Below, in pieces: positions 1-10,809 of a stretch of 64,000 nt of DNA (position 1 is its first letter; every line of letters starts with the position of its first letter). The notes beneath the pieces were generated by a model. The model searched no databases and had not been told where the DNA came from. It was given only the letters and a program-made list of their open reading frames with translations. This DNA is from Gautieria morchelliformis (Eukaryota; Basidiomycota; Agaricomycetes; Gomphales; Gomphaceae), in NCBI GenBank assembly GCA_015179125.1, contig WHVA01000234.1:62001-126000 (forward strand), given 5' to 3'. The position numbers and the translations under genes were made by a program.

Positions 1-138
1 TGCTGATTGTTTGCAGGGAAAGGACAGTCGATCATGAGTTTCATTACATGTTGAAAAAGGGCATTATGTATGTCTGCATAATCCCCATCTCTCCAATCCC
101 CCTGTAGGATAATCCCCATCATATATATTTTTTTTAAT

Positions 139-317
139 GCAGACACCGGGGAGGCCATTTCAGCACCATTCGAAGGCCACTCTGACTGCATCATGTCAGT
201 GGCATTCTCACACGACAGCAGGTGCATCGTCTCCAGGTCTTATGACAACACGATCTGTGTGTGGAATCCAGACACTGGGGAGGCCATTTCAGAACCATTC
301 AAAGGCCACACCACTGG
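139..317 (+). pseudogene. WD40-repeat gene fragment, left part
   Basis: The plus strand encodes about one and a half WD40 blades: an NADTGEAIS stretch, a GH dipeptide, a VAFSHDSRCIVS strand, an ICVW ending and the start of the next repeat (EPFKGHTTG). This WDTGE/GH spacing is typical of the large STAND-type (NACHT-WD40) repeat proteins of Agaricomycetes; the N-terminal NACHT part is not in the window. The frame stops at position 318, where an LTR element begins, and resumes at 2916. The upstream 138 bases show no further blade. WD40 identity is confident; the function of the whole protein cannot be told from a fragment. Confidence 0.75.
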
Positions 318-508
318 TGTAGGGGAACAGCTGTTCAACCAGCCAAGGAAGGCTGCTCAACCAGCCCTAGTCTTTTCCTTTTTGTCTTGACAATATGTAA
401 AAACACATTTGAAGAATTAACAGTATCTGTGTGCTGTTAATATAACTGGGGAAAGGCTTTTCAAACATTCCTCTAGTTATCTTATATTTTTCCTTATTTT
501 TCCAAGAG
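318..508 (+). repeat. 5' LTR remnant
   Basis: These bases match the first 190 bp of the 3' LTR starting at 1441: the same AGCTGTTCAACC start, CTGCTCAACCAGCCC, GGGGAAAGGCTTTTC and a TTTTTCC end. Similarity stops near 508, where gag sequence starts, so most of the original 5' LTR (which should be about 1.5 kb) has been deleted. Confidence 0.75.
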
Positions 509-555
509 GCAGGGCCTTCAAAAAAGGTTCCTGCACACACTGACGTACCATCACG

Positions 556-1440
556 CATCGAATAAGTTCGACGCGGTCATGCAGGGCATGAAAACCGTTC
601 AGGAAATGCTGAATGAGCTCACGAAATACGCAGCACGTATGATACAGCCGCCAGACGATTACACGTTCCGGAGACGGTTCATGTCGGCGCTGCGCAACGA
701 AGTCCTCAAAAAGGGCTATAATGCCGAGAGCAGCTCAATAGAGCAACTCTTTGAGACAGCCCAGATGATCGAGGAGGCATCCCGATACAACATGGGGATG
801 CACCGCGCAGAAAGCGCAGCAGCAACGGCAAGTGCTGCCTGGCTCACAGGGAGCAAGCCGTTGACACAAATGGGCCTGACCAGGCCCAGCCTGTTCTCAA
901 GCAGAACAGGACAACGGCTACCGCCCTCACGCCCAGCACAAGCTGGATGCCCACCTGAAGCTAAACAGCCTCAAGTGTCAGGGTCGTCCCCATGACCTGC
1001 CCCACCAATGAAAACGTTGGGCCGGCCTAACGATCGGCCCAGCGGCAGCCAAAGCAACACCACATGCTTTGAATGCCGCCAACCTGGCCACAAGAAAGCA
1101 GAGTGCCCCTGGCTTAGGTCCGGTATAAGGGCAGCAGCCGCGAGGCACGACGGTGAGGCTGAGGATCCGGAGATGGATCTTGGTCAAAATTCTCTTCAAC
1201 AGATTGATGAAGAGGGGGAGGGTGATCCCCAACCCAACGACACTCCGGGCAATGGAGACGCGCCTGCTGAAGAGTGGGACCCCGAGCTGTCCCAATACTA
1301 TGAATGGGACGAAGAGGTGGAAGACACCACCTACAGGTCCAGCGCGATCAGATTCGCGCTGGAAGACGAAACCGCCATGAAGGTCATGGCGGCACGCACA
1401 TCGGTCACGCCAGACAAGGCAGCCGAGCCGGTGTATCACG
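556..1440 (+). pseudogene. Gag C-terminal fragment with CCHC zinc knuckle (Ty3/gypsy type)
   Basis: The first part encodes a Ty3-like capsid end (KYAARMIQPPDDYTFRRRF motif, followed by SIEQLFETAQMIEE). A frame change around 880-1000 leads into a nucleocapsid-like part with a CX2CX4HX4C knuckle, CFECRQPGHKKAEC, and an acidic tail. The reading frame runs straight into the 3' LTR at 1441, so everything downstream of gag was removed by deletion. Gag would package element RNA in virus-like particles; this copy is dead. Confidence 0.7.
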
Positions 1441-2915
1441 GTAGGGGAACAGCTGTTCAACCAGCCAAGGAAGGCTGCTCAACCAGCCCTAGTCTTCTCT
1501 TTTTTGTCTTGACAACATGTAAAAACACAATTGAATAATTAACAGTATCTTTATGCTGTTAATACAACTGGGGAAAGGCTTTTCAAACATTCCTCTAGCT
1601 ATCTCATATTTTTCCTTATTTTTCCAAAGTCTCCATGGCTCAAACTACCATTTTTCTGTCATTACAGAGTTGTGGATCCTCCAGCACCCACAACTCTGTT
1701 CCGGGCGCTCTATTTCAAACTCCGCAGGTCACCTCGGCGGTGGCCGCATTTTCGGACTTATGGTCACCCAAGCACCCGCAAGTCCGGCAGGATGTCTCTC
1801 AGTATTTCCAGCTGAGTCCCAAACATGCAGCCATAGCAACTGTGCAGCCTGTTTGGCTTCACCAAACAATGGGGATCATGGTCAGTCATGACAACTAGGC
1901 TGTACCAGGCTATGCTCAGCTGTGCTAAGCAGTGCTCTTAGTAATTATGGCTACAGAGCCCTGATTGGCTCAGAACTGCTTACTCAGCTTCTGAGTGCCA
2001 AATATATGGTTATCTGGAGATACAGCCTCAATGACTCAGCCAAGCTGTGCCATGACACATGACCCTTTTCAGTGAGTCATTCCTGACAAATCAAGCTCTG
2101 ATTGGTAGGAAGCATGGTAGAGTCCCCTGGAAACAGCCAGTGTCTTCCAACCCTTTCTTCTATCTTCCACAAGCTTCTTCCCCCATTCCATTAATAGATA
2201 GAAGTTTCTACCTGCTTACTAAGCCCTTGTACATTACAATATAAAAGGAGGCCCTTTGCCTGCCATTTGAGCAATCAATCTACCCATCTTCTATCCTACA
2301 CAGCTTGTGTGACTTGCACATCTTACCTAAGTTCCTAACCCGAACTAGAATACTACTCTTGCTTAGAGTAACTATTCTTAGTTAAGTAGTTGCTTTACTG
2401 CTTAGCCACTTAGCCTAACACACTGGGTGAAACTCTGCAGAGTGAGGTTGGCAATCGATTTTCTTGTCAATTAGCACTCCAATACCTGAGACGAGCTGTT
2501 CAGTTGATTTTCCTGTTCAGTGACTTTCAGAAGTCAAGTCAAGTTGTGCGCGAAAGCCACTTCACATTACTCTCTCGTTATTGCAGTGCATTGACGTTGG
2601 TCGACCCAATCCACTTACAAACTCTCCTGTGGAGCCTATTCCCTCTTTATTAAAAGGAATACTCTTGGACCCCGATAGCCTTGAACCTACACACTCTTTT
2701 AGTTTATTGTTCAGTGCAGCTAAGAAACACATTGCCTTCCAGCTGTAATAACTTGGACTAGTTATTACGCAGATTGCAACCAAGGTACAAATATTAAATT
2801 ATTTCTGGAGTTGTGCTGCTGCACTGAACTGGTATTCTACTAGTCGTGTAAATGACACATTCTGATAGACAGAGGCGTTAGCAATAACACCAAAGTCTTG
2901 AAGGGTTCCAAAACA
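1441..2915 (+). repeat. 3' LTR, about 1.48 kb
   Basis: It shares its start with the 5' remnant and its middle and end with the LTR at 12872-14406, including the TATA region, the GCAGTGCATTGACGTT block, the CTTACAAACTCTCCTGTG block and the terminal TCTTGAAGGGTTCCAAAACA. It contains ATTGG (reverse CCAAT) motifs near 1961 and 2099 and two TGACTCA/TGAGTCA motifs near 2032 and 2075. This is far fewer than the related LTR inside the LINE. Confidence 0.75.
2240..2246 (+). promoter_or_regulatory. TATA box of the LTR promoter
   Basis: TATAAAA lies inside ACAATATAAAAGGAGGCC, a block conserved at the equivalent place in the second LTR (13747-13753). Its conservation between two diverged LTRs supports a real promoter element. 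Confidence 0.6.
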
Positions 2916-3165
2916 ACCGGGGTCACGTTGATGGTGTTCTCACACAACGGCAAGTGCATCCTGATGACAAGACGATCCGTGTGTGGAATGCAGACACAGG
3001 GGAGGCTATTTCAGCACCATTCGAAGGCCATACCCACTGTGTCAGGTTGGTGGCGTTCTCCCACGATGGCAAGCATATTGTCTCCGGGTCTGATGACAAG
3101 ATGATCTGTGTATGGAGTGCAGACATGAGGGAGACCATTTCAGCACCATTCGCAGGTCAGGCTAG
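2916..3165 (+). pseudogene. WD40-repeat gene fragment, right part
   Basis: After the LTR element the WD40 frame resumes with repeats containing [45 protein letters not shown] (read in pieces) and ICVWSADM. The last blade ends near 3165 and runs into a 20-bp tandem repeat instead of another blade. The gene is therefore broken twice, by the element on the left and by the minisatellite on the right. It is the continuation of the fragment at 139-317. Confidence 0.75.
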
Positions 3166-3180
3166 TGTCAGGGTTCACGC

Positions 3181-3450
3181 GTTTCCTTCCACAAGTTTCT
3201 ATTTCCTTCCATGAGTTTCCGTCACCTTCCGTCAGTTTCCATAACCTTCCGTCAGTTTCCGTAACCTTCCATCAGTTTCCGTCACCTTCCATCAGTTTCT
3301 GTCACCTTCTGTCAGTTTCTGTCACCTTCTGTCAGTTTCTGTCACCTTCCGTCAGTTTCTGTCACCTTCCGTCAGTTTCTGTCACCTTCCGTAACCTTCT
3401 ACGAGTTTCTATCATCTTCCACGAGTTTCCACAACCTTCTACAAGTTTCC
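3181..3450 (+). repeat. 20-bp minisatellite, about 13 units
   Basis: The unit is close to GTCAGTTTCTGTCACCTTCC, repeated with exact 20-nt spacing and a few C/T and A/G changes. Each unit holds two alternating parts, GTCACCTTC and GTCAGTTTC. Because the unit is pyrimidine-rich and free of stops in some frames, it produces a spurious open frame rich in Ser, Phe and Val. Confidence 0.9.
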
Positions 3451-3753
3451 GCCTCCCCTATTATGTAAACCTTGCCAGTGCTATAAGACTGTAGCCAGTG
3501 TGGTGGCGTTTCCTCAGCTTGATCTCTGAGGATACCCACTAGACAGGCAAGTCCCCATGTATCTATTGCTGGTAGACTTATAAACTGAGGATACCCACTA
3601 CACACTGTACACAGTTGGTTATTGTCCTTGTATCGGCCACTATCTCCTTGAGTATCTTTAGGTTGTGGCTTCGTCATTATTGTTGCCCTCACAGAAGATC
3701 AAGCTCATAGGACGACCCCACACACTTTTCTTAACCAACCTTCATCTCAGCCT
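3451..3753. other. Non-coding leader before the gag fragment
   Basis: No coding signal is seen. CTGAGGATACCCACTA occurs twice (near 3526 and 3587). The stretch precedes a gag start and may be the end of a 5' LTR plus leader, but I could not fix an LTR border or primer-binding site. Confidence 0.35.
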
Positions 3754-4859
3754 ATGGCAGACCAACTCCCGAAGGCATACTGGAACTCCTTGGGTGAACA
3801 TGGGCCATTTCTTCGAGGCCTCCTTTCCAGCCAAGCACAGCAGCTGCAGCAACTTCAACTACAGAATCAGGAGCTGCACAATCAGATTGTTAACGTCCAT
3901 GACCACTTAGCCAATGCTGCCACCAACGCTGCTGTTGCTGCTGCTCAAGCCCTTGCGCCCTCAGTACCTCACAGTGTCCCCCCATCTACTCGTCTATCAA
4001 AGCAGCAGAACCGGAGAAGTTCAATGGAGACCGTGCAGAGACTGAAGGGCTTATCAGGTCTATCAAGTTGTCCATCGCTGTCCAGCCAGCATCCTTCCCA
4101 GATGAGCCCACAAAGATCCTATATGCTCTTTCCTTCATGATAGGAGGCTCTGCAGAGATATGGGCACACAACGAGACACAGGATATCATTGATGGCACCT
4201 CCTCTATATCCACTCTGGAGAAGTTCATTAAACGTGTGGAGGAGACCTTTGGGGACCCAGATTGTGCCAGAATGGCTTGCACTAAGCTGCATGACCTCAG
4301 GATGACATCAGGAATGTTGGCAGATGAATACACGGCTCAATTTGAGATCCTGGCAGGCAGGACAGGCTTTAATGATGAGGCACTCGAGGATGCCTATGCT
4401 CGTGACCTTCCAGCAGGTATCCTTGACAAGATCCACGCCCAGCCCTTTCTTCCACCCAACCTCAAAGGCTGGAAGGAAGCAGCCTGTCAGATTGACCGCA
4501 ATCATCGCCGTCTGTTAGAGGTCAGGAAGGCACAGACACCTCATGTTCCTAATCGCCCTCCTCCTGCCCGACCACTCCACACTCCTGCTACGGCGCCTGT
4601 TGTCACAGCACCACCCAGTAATGCGACACCTATGGACATTGACTCATCCCGCCGCCGCACCGAAACACGGACCTGCTACAACTGTAAGAGACCTGGTCAC
4701 ATTTCACCAGACTGTCCTGAACCTTGCAAGCCACAAATCGGTGCAAACCTCACAGAGGCAGACATTGCAGCAATTGTCTCTAAATTTGTAGCAGTGGCAA
4801 TGGAGGAACGCAAACAGAAGGTAGAAGCCCCTGTCCAAGAGGAGGGAAAGGGTTTTTAG
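3754..4859 (+). pseudogene. Ty3/gypsy-like Gag with one frameshift
   Basis: The frame starts MADQLPKAYWNSLGEHGPF, followed by a Gln/Leu-rich coiled coil. A one-base frame change near 3995 leads into KAAEPEKFNGDR, a typical entry to the capsid domain. The capsid contains IGGSAEIWAHN and FGDPDCARMACTKL, then a Pro-rich linker and one CX2CX4HX4C knuckle, CYNCKRPGHISPDC, ending in a stop at 4859. Apart from the frameshift it is nearly full length for a fungal Ty3 Gag. The aspartic protease follows 59 bases later. Confidence 0.8.
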
Positions 4860-4917
4860 GCCAGTCAGTGGTGAAAGACATGCCCCGCTCGACGAATCAG
4901 TTTTCAGTTCTCAAAAC

Positions 4918-5600
4918 ATGTACACAATAGGGATCACAGGCGATATGATGCATCCTTCTCCTACCCCTGATCGAACTGAAACCAAACCAGCCATGCAAAA
5001 AACCCAACCCATCGCTCCAGCTGCTAATGCAAACCTTCCAATCCCTCTATATGTCCGTACTGCTGACCTCCGCCGATGCACCAAAGTACCTCTCAAGGTC
5101 CACTCCGTTGACACAGGGCATCCACTTGCAATTGACTCCCTCCTTGACAGTGGTGCTACAGGGATGTTCATTGATGTGGACTTTGTAAGGGAACACAGAC
5201 TTCGGACCCGTCCCCTACCCCGTGCCATCCCTGTCTACAATATTGATGGTACCCCAAATGAGGCTGGCTCAATCAAGGAAGAAGTCGACCTCATTTGCAC
5301 CTTTGGGGATCATACGGAACGTGCCACATTCTCTGTCACAAGCCTTGGACGACTTGCCATCATTCTTGGTCACACATGGCTTGTTGAACACAACCCAGAG
5401 GTTAACTGGTGTACAGGAGATGTGAAGATGACACGCTGTCCCAAGTCATGTGGGGGCAGACCTGTTGTCAGAGGGCCCACAGTCAAAACTGTTCCAGAAG
5501 AGAGTGTAGATCAAGAGAAATGGAAGAAGGCATGTGAAGAGGAGTACGAAACCTTGCAGGGGTATTGTACGTGGGGACTCGTCGAGAGGCTGACCAATTA
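4918..5600 (+). pseudogene. Retroviral-type protease domain fused to a copia-like RT start
   Basis: The protein contains SLLDSGATGMFIDVDFV, the catalytic D-S-G of a retropepsin, and later the AIILGHTWLVEHNPEV block of Ty3/gypsy Gag-Pol proteins. Around 5500-5585 it changes into WKKACEEEYETL followed by TWGLVER. This is the signature at the entry of Ty1/copia reverse transcriptases (W..A..EE...L....TW.LV), not Ty3. The frame then passes into unrelated sequence near 5590, so all catalytic RT motifs are missing. It is either a chimera of two elements or a misjudged motif. Confidence 0.65.
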
Positions 5601-6402
5601 CATGAACTTCCAGATACTCAAGATAGCACCATTCATTCTGTCTTTACTCGTCCATCGCCCCCGGTGATCCTTCACCCCACCACTAGCTTTACCACCATCC
5701 ACTGCTCGCCCTCGCCCCACCTCTATCGTCCCCAACACCCTCGCCTTCATCCACACTTCCAATCTCTTCCCTGCGAATTGTTCATACAGTCCGCGCTCGT
5801 CACCTGGCGCCAGGCGATACGTTGATGAGGCCGCGCGTGGCATGGCGGACTGTCGTGGGGAATGGGGAAGTGCGGGCTGCGCGATCAGGAACACATGCGC
5901 TTCGCCATGTGGATTCGGGCGCGGGAGCGGAGAGAGCTTTGCCTCGAGCGCGCGCCGCTGTGCGAGGAGCATCGCATCTGGATGCATGTCAATGGCAGGA
6001 GTGGTTCCCCGCACACGCGAGTCGTGCGGCTGGGGTTGTGACGGGGGCTGTGCATATGGATAGGGAGGCTGGCTCCCGTGGTTAGAAGAGGTCGATGGGA
6101 GGGACTGCGGATGTAGATGGGAAGGGCGATGAGGGTGGTGATGGAGGTTTAGACGGGGAATAGAGGAGGCCAGTGAGGTCGGGCCCGTAGGTCTGCCAGA
6201 GTGTATAGGCAAGCTGTGTAGGTCCCGCGGGTTCAGGCCCTGGCGGTTGATATCTCACCCCCGCACCACCTGCCATGGCTTCACGCGGACCCTGGCCACT
6301 CGCAACGTGCTCCAAGAGACCTCTCACACGCATCATCATGCACTTCCAAATTTGTCTGATTCTTCCCAGAGCAGCATCAATCTCCACTTCATCCTTGGCC
6401 AT
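5601..6402 (-). pseudogene. Proline/serine-rich protein fragment, unrecognised
   Basis: Two overlapping minus-strand frames look coding. One begins at 6402 (MAKDEVEIDAALGRIRQIW, then VRGLLEHVASGQGPREA and a PSKPPSPPSSP stretch). The other carries on with STSSNHGSQPPYPYAQPP, AQRRALEAKLSPLPRP and FAGKRLEVWMKARVLG down to about 5640. A single frame change near 6100 would join them. I do not recognise a family. The GC-rich, low-complexity composition differs from the retroelement on its left. It may be the end of a host regulatory protein truncated by the retroelement insertion. Confidence 0.35.
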
Positions 6403-7343
6403 AAGCGGGTGGAGATGTACCGAGTAGAAGTAGAACGCGCCGCGGGTTTAGAGGAGGGCTAGTTTTGAACACGTGGTAGAAGGTAACCCTGATCAGGCTC
6501 GGTTGTCTACCCAAATCATGTGTGAGAGTATAACACATAGAGATATACCAGCTAATGGTCCACTCCGCAACGTATCCAAGACCGTAATTGTGCCAGAAGA
6601 ACGAGAGCTGGCCACACATCGCGTGTCTGTGCGTAGAAGAATGAAATATCGGCCTCAGGTTATGACTGCGTCGTTAGAAACGAGAGACTCGCACCGTATG
6701 CAGAAAAGTCGTAGAAAATCGCGGAAACGGAAATCGAGCATTGACTGCGCAGATACCAGTGCACTCGCAGAAATGGGAACTCGGGTGACAATGGCAGAAT
6801 GCAGATGTGAGTGCGCGCGCAGACACGTGAAATGGAGTGACAACGAGAGTGCGTCCAGGAAAAGTCAAGCGAAGCTGTCAAGCAGACATACCGGTATCGG
6901 CTGGTGATGTATCTGAACCGGAAGCAACGAATTTTTGTAGCTGAACGCGTCTGTGCGTCACCGATACCTACATATTTGACCCTGACTTTGGATTTCATTA
7001 TCGGTATTTACAGCTACGTGCAGCCCCAATTTGAATCGATTTCCACTGGGCTCAGTGGCCACCAGCCGCTCTGGGTTGTAGTGCTATACTAGTAGTCTGA
7101 GTGCCGCCAGGCACTTTCAGCAGGGTTTGGTCCTTAGGCCTTATGCCGCTGTTTTATAACTGAGTACGTGCTACCGCATATCCCTATTTGGCGCAACATT
7201 TGTCCATTAGTACATTGAGCCGCAGCTCAATCGGAGTAGCGCCCCTGAATTTGGATCCTAATATCCCCTGATCTGGTGCAACCTCCTAGCTATCGCCACA
7301 ACATCGCGACTCTTGCCCAATGTCAACCTCGTAAGTTGTAACA
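6403..7343. other. No recognisable gene
   Basis: One plus-strand open frame (6473-6907) is Arg/Lys/Ser-rich and has no recognisable motif; its minus-strand shadows are equally long, which argues against coding. The 300 bases before the F-box start hold no clear promoter box. Confidence 0.4.
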
Positions 7344-8223
7344 ATGTCCAGTCTAAAAGATGTAAACACACAATACAGCACCTCCTTTAGATCCACGAAA
7401 TACATACTTCCAGGAGAATTGATCGACCAAGTCATCGACCACTTGCACGATGACTCACCCTCTCTACGAGCGTGTTGTCTCACTTGTCGCGCATGGGCCC
7501 CCAGTGCATGGTTTCATATATTCCATGACATTGTGCTCTCCGACGCTGAGCGTGCCGACGCACTCGCTGTGCATCTGGAAACTAGCCCGCACATTTCCCC
7601 CTTGGTCAGGTCGCTAACTATTAACGGACACCTGGATCCGGCGCACAAAAGGTTGGACAACTATCTGGATGCGGTCACTCCCGCAATTGCTCCCGAATTG
7701 ACAAGACTGAAGACCCTTCGAGTCAAACGTGTGACCTTAGCTAAGCAGGACCCAAAGGTCCTGTCTGCATTAATTCACAACTTCTCTACTCTCCAAGAAT
7801 TACACATTTCATACGTCACCTTCAATGGATTCAGAGACTTTTGCAGCACTCATAGTTGCGCATCCCTTCCTAGAATGCCTGGATCTCGAGTTCATCTTCT
7901 GGAAGTCGGTGACCATGGAAAGTCACTGGGTGAATGTGTTTCAGGAGTATCCTGACTTGCACTCACGGTTATGGTGCATAAAATTGCATCCCATATCTCT
8001 CAGCGTGATTGATTGGCTGTCATCTTACTATCACGTTCTGCCTGTTCATACGCTCACTCAATCATCATATCCCATCCATCAGGCTCCCCAGATGGCGAGG
8101 CTTCTCCAACTCATCGGATTTTCCCTTGAACACCTCACCTTCTCCATTTATCAATGCATTTCAGAGTCTCCTGGTATGAATTCCCTTTGTGGAAGCTTTC
8201 ATCTCCCGTTGACGCCATTTTAG
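7344..8223 (+). pseudogene. F-box-like protein, frameshifted, next to the LINE insertion
   Basis: The N-terminus has a fungal F-box-like domain at about residues 25-60 (LPGELIDQVIDHL, then SLRACCLTCRAWAPSA). Irregular leucine-rich stretches follow (LTRLKTLRVKRVTL, FSTLQELHISYVTF). The frame is lost near 7840, where a TTTT run appears to carry one extra T, and resumes as FAALIVAHPFLECLDLEFIFW to a stop at 8223. F-box proteins present substrates to SCF ubiquitin ligases. The 3' end of a LINE lies 48 bp after the stop and may have cut off the original C-terminus. An intron instead of the frameshift is possible, but none with good borders was found. Confidence 0.6.
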
Positions 8224-8267
8224 AGAAAACAAAGATGGACCTCTTATCATCTAACACAGGGTTACAC

Positions 8268-8271
<4 letters not shown>

Positions 8272-8305
<34 letters not shown>
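8272..8305 (-). repeat. 34-nt poly(A) tail of the LINE
   Basis: An uninterrupted run of 34 T on the plus strand is the poly(A) end of the minus-strand LINE. AATAAAA (reverse of 8313-8319) lies 7 bases upstream of it in transcript sense. Confidence 0.85.
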
Positions 8306-8312
8306 CATGTCA

Positions 8313-8319
8313 TTTTATT
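8313..8319 (-). terminator. Polyadenylation signal of the LINE
   Basis: AATAAAA on the minus strand lies just before the poly(A) tail, the expected place for the cleavage signal of the LINE transcript. Confidence 0.6.
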
Positions 8320-8631
8320 CAACCGCAGGCATTTGCCTATGATGGTCGTTACACACATTCTACCTACGTGGGCATGGGCCTTTCCTCTCGCTCCCTGGGT
8401 CTCCCAGCCCCCTGCGTCCTCGCGTGGATGGTTGCACCGGCGACGGGCCTTCCCCCCCGCCGGCCCACCTCCTGGAGGTGTTTACCGCCCCCCGCTGTCT
8501 GTGAGGTAAGGCATTTTCCTTCTCCGGTTTGTGATGTGTCTTGGGATTGGGGTCTGGCTTAGTAAGTGCTCGGCCGCCGGAGCAGCTGGCACGACAGGAA
8601 GGAGCGCCGCAGGCATTATAAGAGGTGGGGT

Positions 8632-9268
8632 TCATCTGGTTGGTGTTGCGTGGGTCGCCTTGGTCACCGTGTGGGGCTTGTCTGTTCTATTGCTGAGTTG
8701 AGTCCAGTTCCAGTCGAGCGCAAGTCGTGAGGTGCTTGGATGTATGGGTGTGGTAGGGTCGTTTAGTCTAGCTGTGTCTTGTGCACTATTGTGTCTGTCT
8801 ACCTGTCCAAGAGAGTGATTCATGCGGTCAACACTTTTTGTGGTTGGGGTGACATCACCGAACGTGGGCTTCAGCTGCCCTGTCCTAGCAACATATCCCA
8901 ACAAAGCTTCCATCGATTTCGGTGCTCCTAGTAGGTCTTTTAATGATTTGGACTTTCTTCCTAGTTTTCTCTGGAGCTCGACCCGGGCATGTTTGTGTGC
9001 CCTGCAGTCGAAGAGGGAGTGGTGGACCGTCTCTTCCACCTTCGAGCAGGCTGGGCACGTCGCTGTGGTTGACCTCTTGATCTGACAGAGGTGTTTGTTG
9101 AGGGGGCATGCCTGGTGCGCAACTGGATGATTAGGCTAAGCTGCGCTCTCGTGTATCCTGCTAGCTCCTTGTAATACGTCCTCACAGGGAGCTTGTCGTC
9201 TATTTGCGCCATGCGGGCATAGCGCGGCGACGTCATCCATTTGTTTCTCCACGTTTGTAGGAGGTCTG
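8632..9268 (-). pseudogene. LINE ORF2, C-terminal part after RNase H
   Basis: Minus-strand frames give SPRYARMAQIDDKLPVRTYY, then CPACSKVEETVHHSLFDC, the CX2C...HX4C zinc motif that closes ORF2 in fungal LINEs, then GYVARTGQLKPTFGDV. One base seems missing in a C run near 9103, since the frame changes between SLIIQLRT and PLNKHLCQ. The right end is cut by the LTR at 9269, and roughly 60 residues expected between RNase H and this part are not present on either side. Confidence 0.75.
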
Positions 9269-10806
9269 TGTCAAGATTGGTTTTCAGGCGTTAATATCGT
9301 GTATTAGTAAACACAGCGAATGCCCAAATAACTTGTGCAAATAAGTATGCCGTTCGGCGAATAGGTGAACCAATGAATGTTCACAAAGTAAGGGGGTTGC
9401 CTGAACGGGGCTCCCCCTATCTACAGTCATAGCGAATTAGCCCGTGGCTCTTGACGATGTAACGTGCAAGGTCTCACGGAAGGGCTGTCTAAGTCTCGAC
9501 AATCCCTTCGCTGGCGAAGGTGCTCCTTCGGAGCCCTTCGCCAACAGCGCAGAAAATAGTTTGAAGGCTAAGGTAACGAAGATGAAGTATGAGAACTCAC
9601 CAGTGATGCCTAAGTCCTCTGCTAGTCGAAGATAGAAATCTCCAAGAGAAGGCTTAAGATGATGACCACGGCGAGGTCAAAGCTGCACAAGATGAACGAC
9701 GTATGATAATTGAACTGGGGAATATACATGCGAATGTAAACTACTTATATCAAATGCTCGTAAGGTATTAGCGAATAGGAAAGAGGCCATCGTGAGTCAG
9801 GGCTGGATAGGGGTGCGCAGTCATGATACTAAGAAGTAGATGGAATAAACATACAATAGAGTGAGGGGAGAATGTGAACATGAAATGATGGAGAGTAAAA
9901 GGGGGCGAAGGCACTTATGGACAAAACCATGTCTTGGGACCCGCATACATGCTACCCTGCACGGACTCCTCATTTACTGGGTTGATCCTGTTGGGTGCAT
10001 TGATGCTCCTGCACCAAAATCAAGCATAATATATCCAATTTGTTGTGTGCTTTCTCAATTTCTTCTCATGTTGTTCTTGTATCATGCATCCATTTCTCTG
10101 GTTATTTTCGAAATTTTCCACTCACTCCCTATCTCTCCATTTCATCTTGTTATTCCTACTTTCACAAGCGGCTGCACCCAGCGGAGTCTGAAATGACTTC
10201 GACGCGCGAGCTCTTGGGCGCTAAAGGGCCGGGTAGTAGTACATGCGCAGTGAAACAGTTTCCCCCTCTCTCAGTGACAACTAAATTCACTGAGAGAGGC
10301 AAGTAAATTAGTCTAGCATTCTTTCGATTTATTAACCTAGAAATCCTCTGTAGTGAATTGTTTTCTAGGTAGTGTATAATATATTTAGAGTGACAACTAA
10401 ATTCACTGAGAGAGTGAATTGTTTTCTAGTCTATTCTTTTGAGCAAGAAGTCCATTCCTACTGCCTATAATTCCTGTCCTCTACAGATCCCGCACGACCT
10501 ATGGAAGGGACGTCCTGCGAACACACTTTGGCCATACGAACACCCAATGGGGTTGGATTAAGAATATGATGGGGTTAATGATGAACCATCATGCCGGGTG
10601 AATGGTATCGATCATATTCGATGGCGTGCCTGCTGACGAAATGCGTGAGCAGCGAATAGCGGTTTCGGAGAATGGGGCGAACAGCGGGTAGAGTGGACGT
10701 AGAGGGGAAGTGATTGGTAGGTGCGGTGAACTCTGGCGAAGATGCTAGGGAGTGACGAGGGGGAACATAGAGGTAGCGCGGTAGGAGAAATAAACCGGTC
10801 GTGACA
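9269..10806 (+). repeat. Solo LTR, TGTCAAGATT family, copy A
   Basis: It starts TGTCAAGATTGG and ends CGTGACA. Family membership is shown by strong similarity to 22272-23246, 19841-22084 and, inverted, 58960-60235. The copy at 58960 has TG...CA ends with a perfect 5-bp duplication, which defines the family as an LTR. Here the flanks GTCTG and ACGGG do not match, and part of the host LINE is lost, so recombination between two insertions or a deletion is likely. Short GCGAAT-type motifs recur along it. Confidence 0.7.
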
Positions 10807-10809
10807 ACG

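Larger units (their letters stand above)
318..2915 (+). mobile_element. Internally deleted LTR retrotransposon inserted in the WD40 gene
   Basis: The element begins TGTAGGGGAAC and ends AAAACA, so it has TG...CA termini. It is bracketed by ACTGG (313-317) and ACCGG (2916-2920), a 5-bp target-site duplication with one mismatch. Inside are only about 190 bp of the 5' LTR, a C-terminal gag piece with a zinc knuckle, and a long 3' LTR (1441-2915). Protease, RT and integrase are absent, so it cannot move by itself. The mismatch in the duplication suggests it is old. Its LTR belongs to the same family as the solo LTR at 12872-14406. Confidence 0.8.

Noticed and set aside
3165-3494. Ser/Phe/Val-rich open frame
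   Set aside because: Translation of the 20-bp minisatellite.
6473-6998. Arg/Lys-rich plus frame and its minus-strand shadows
   Set aside because: Equal-length frames on both strands and no recognisable domain.
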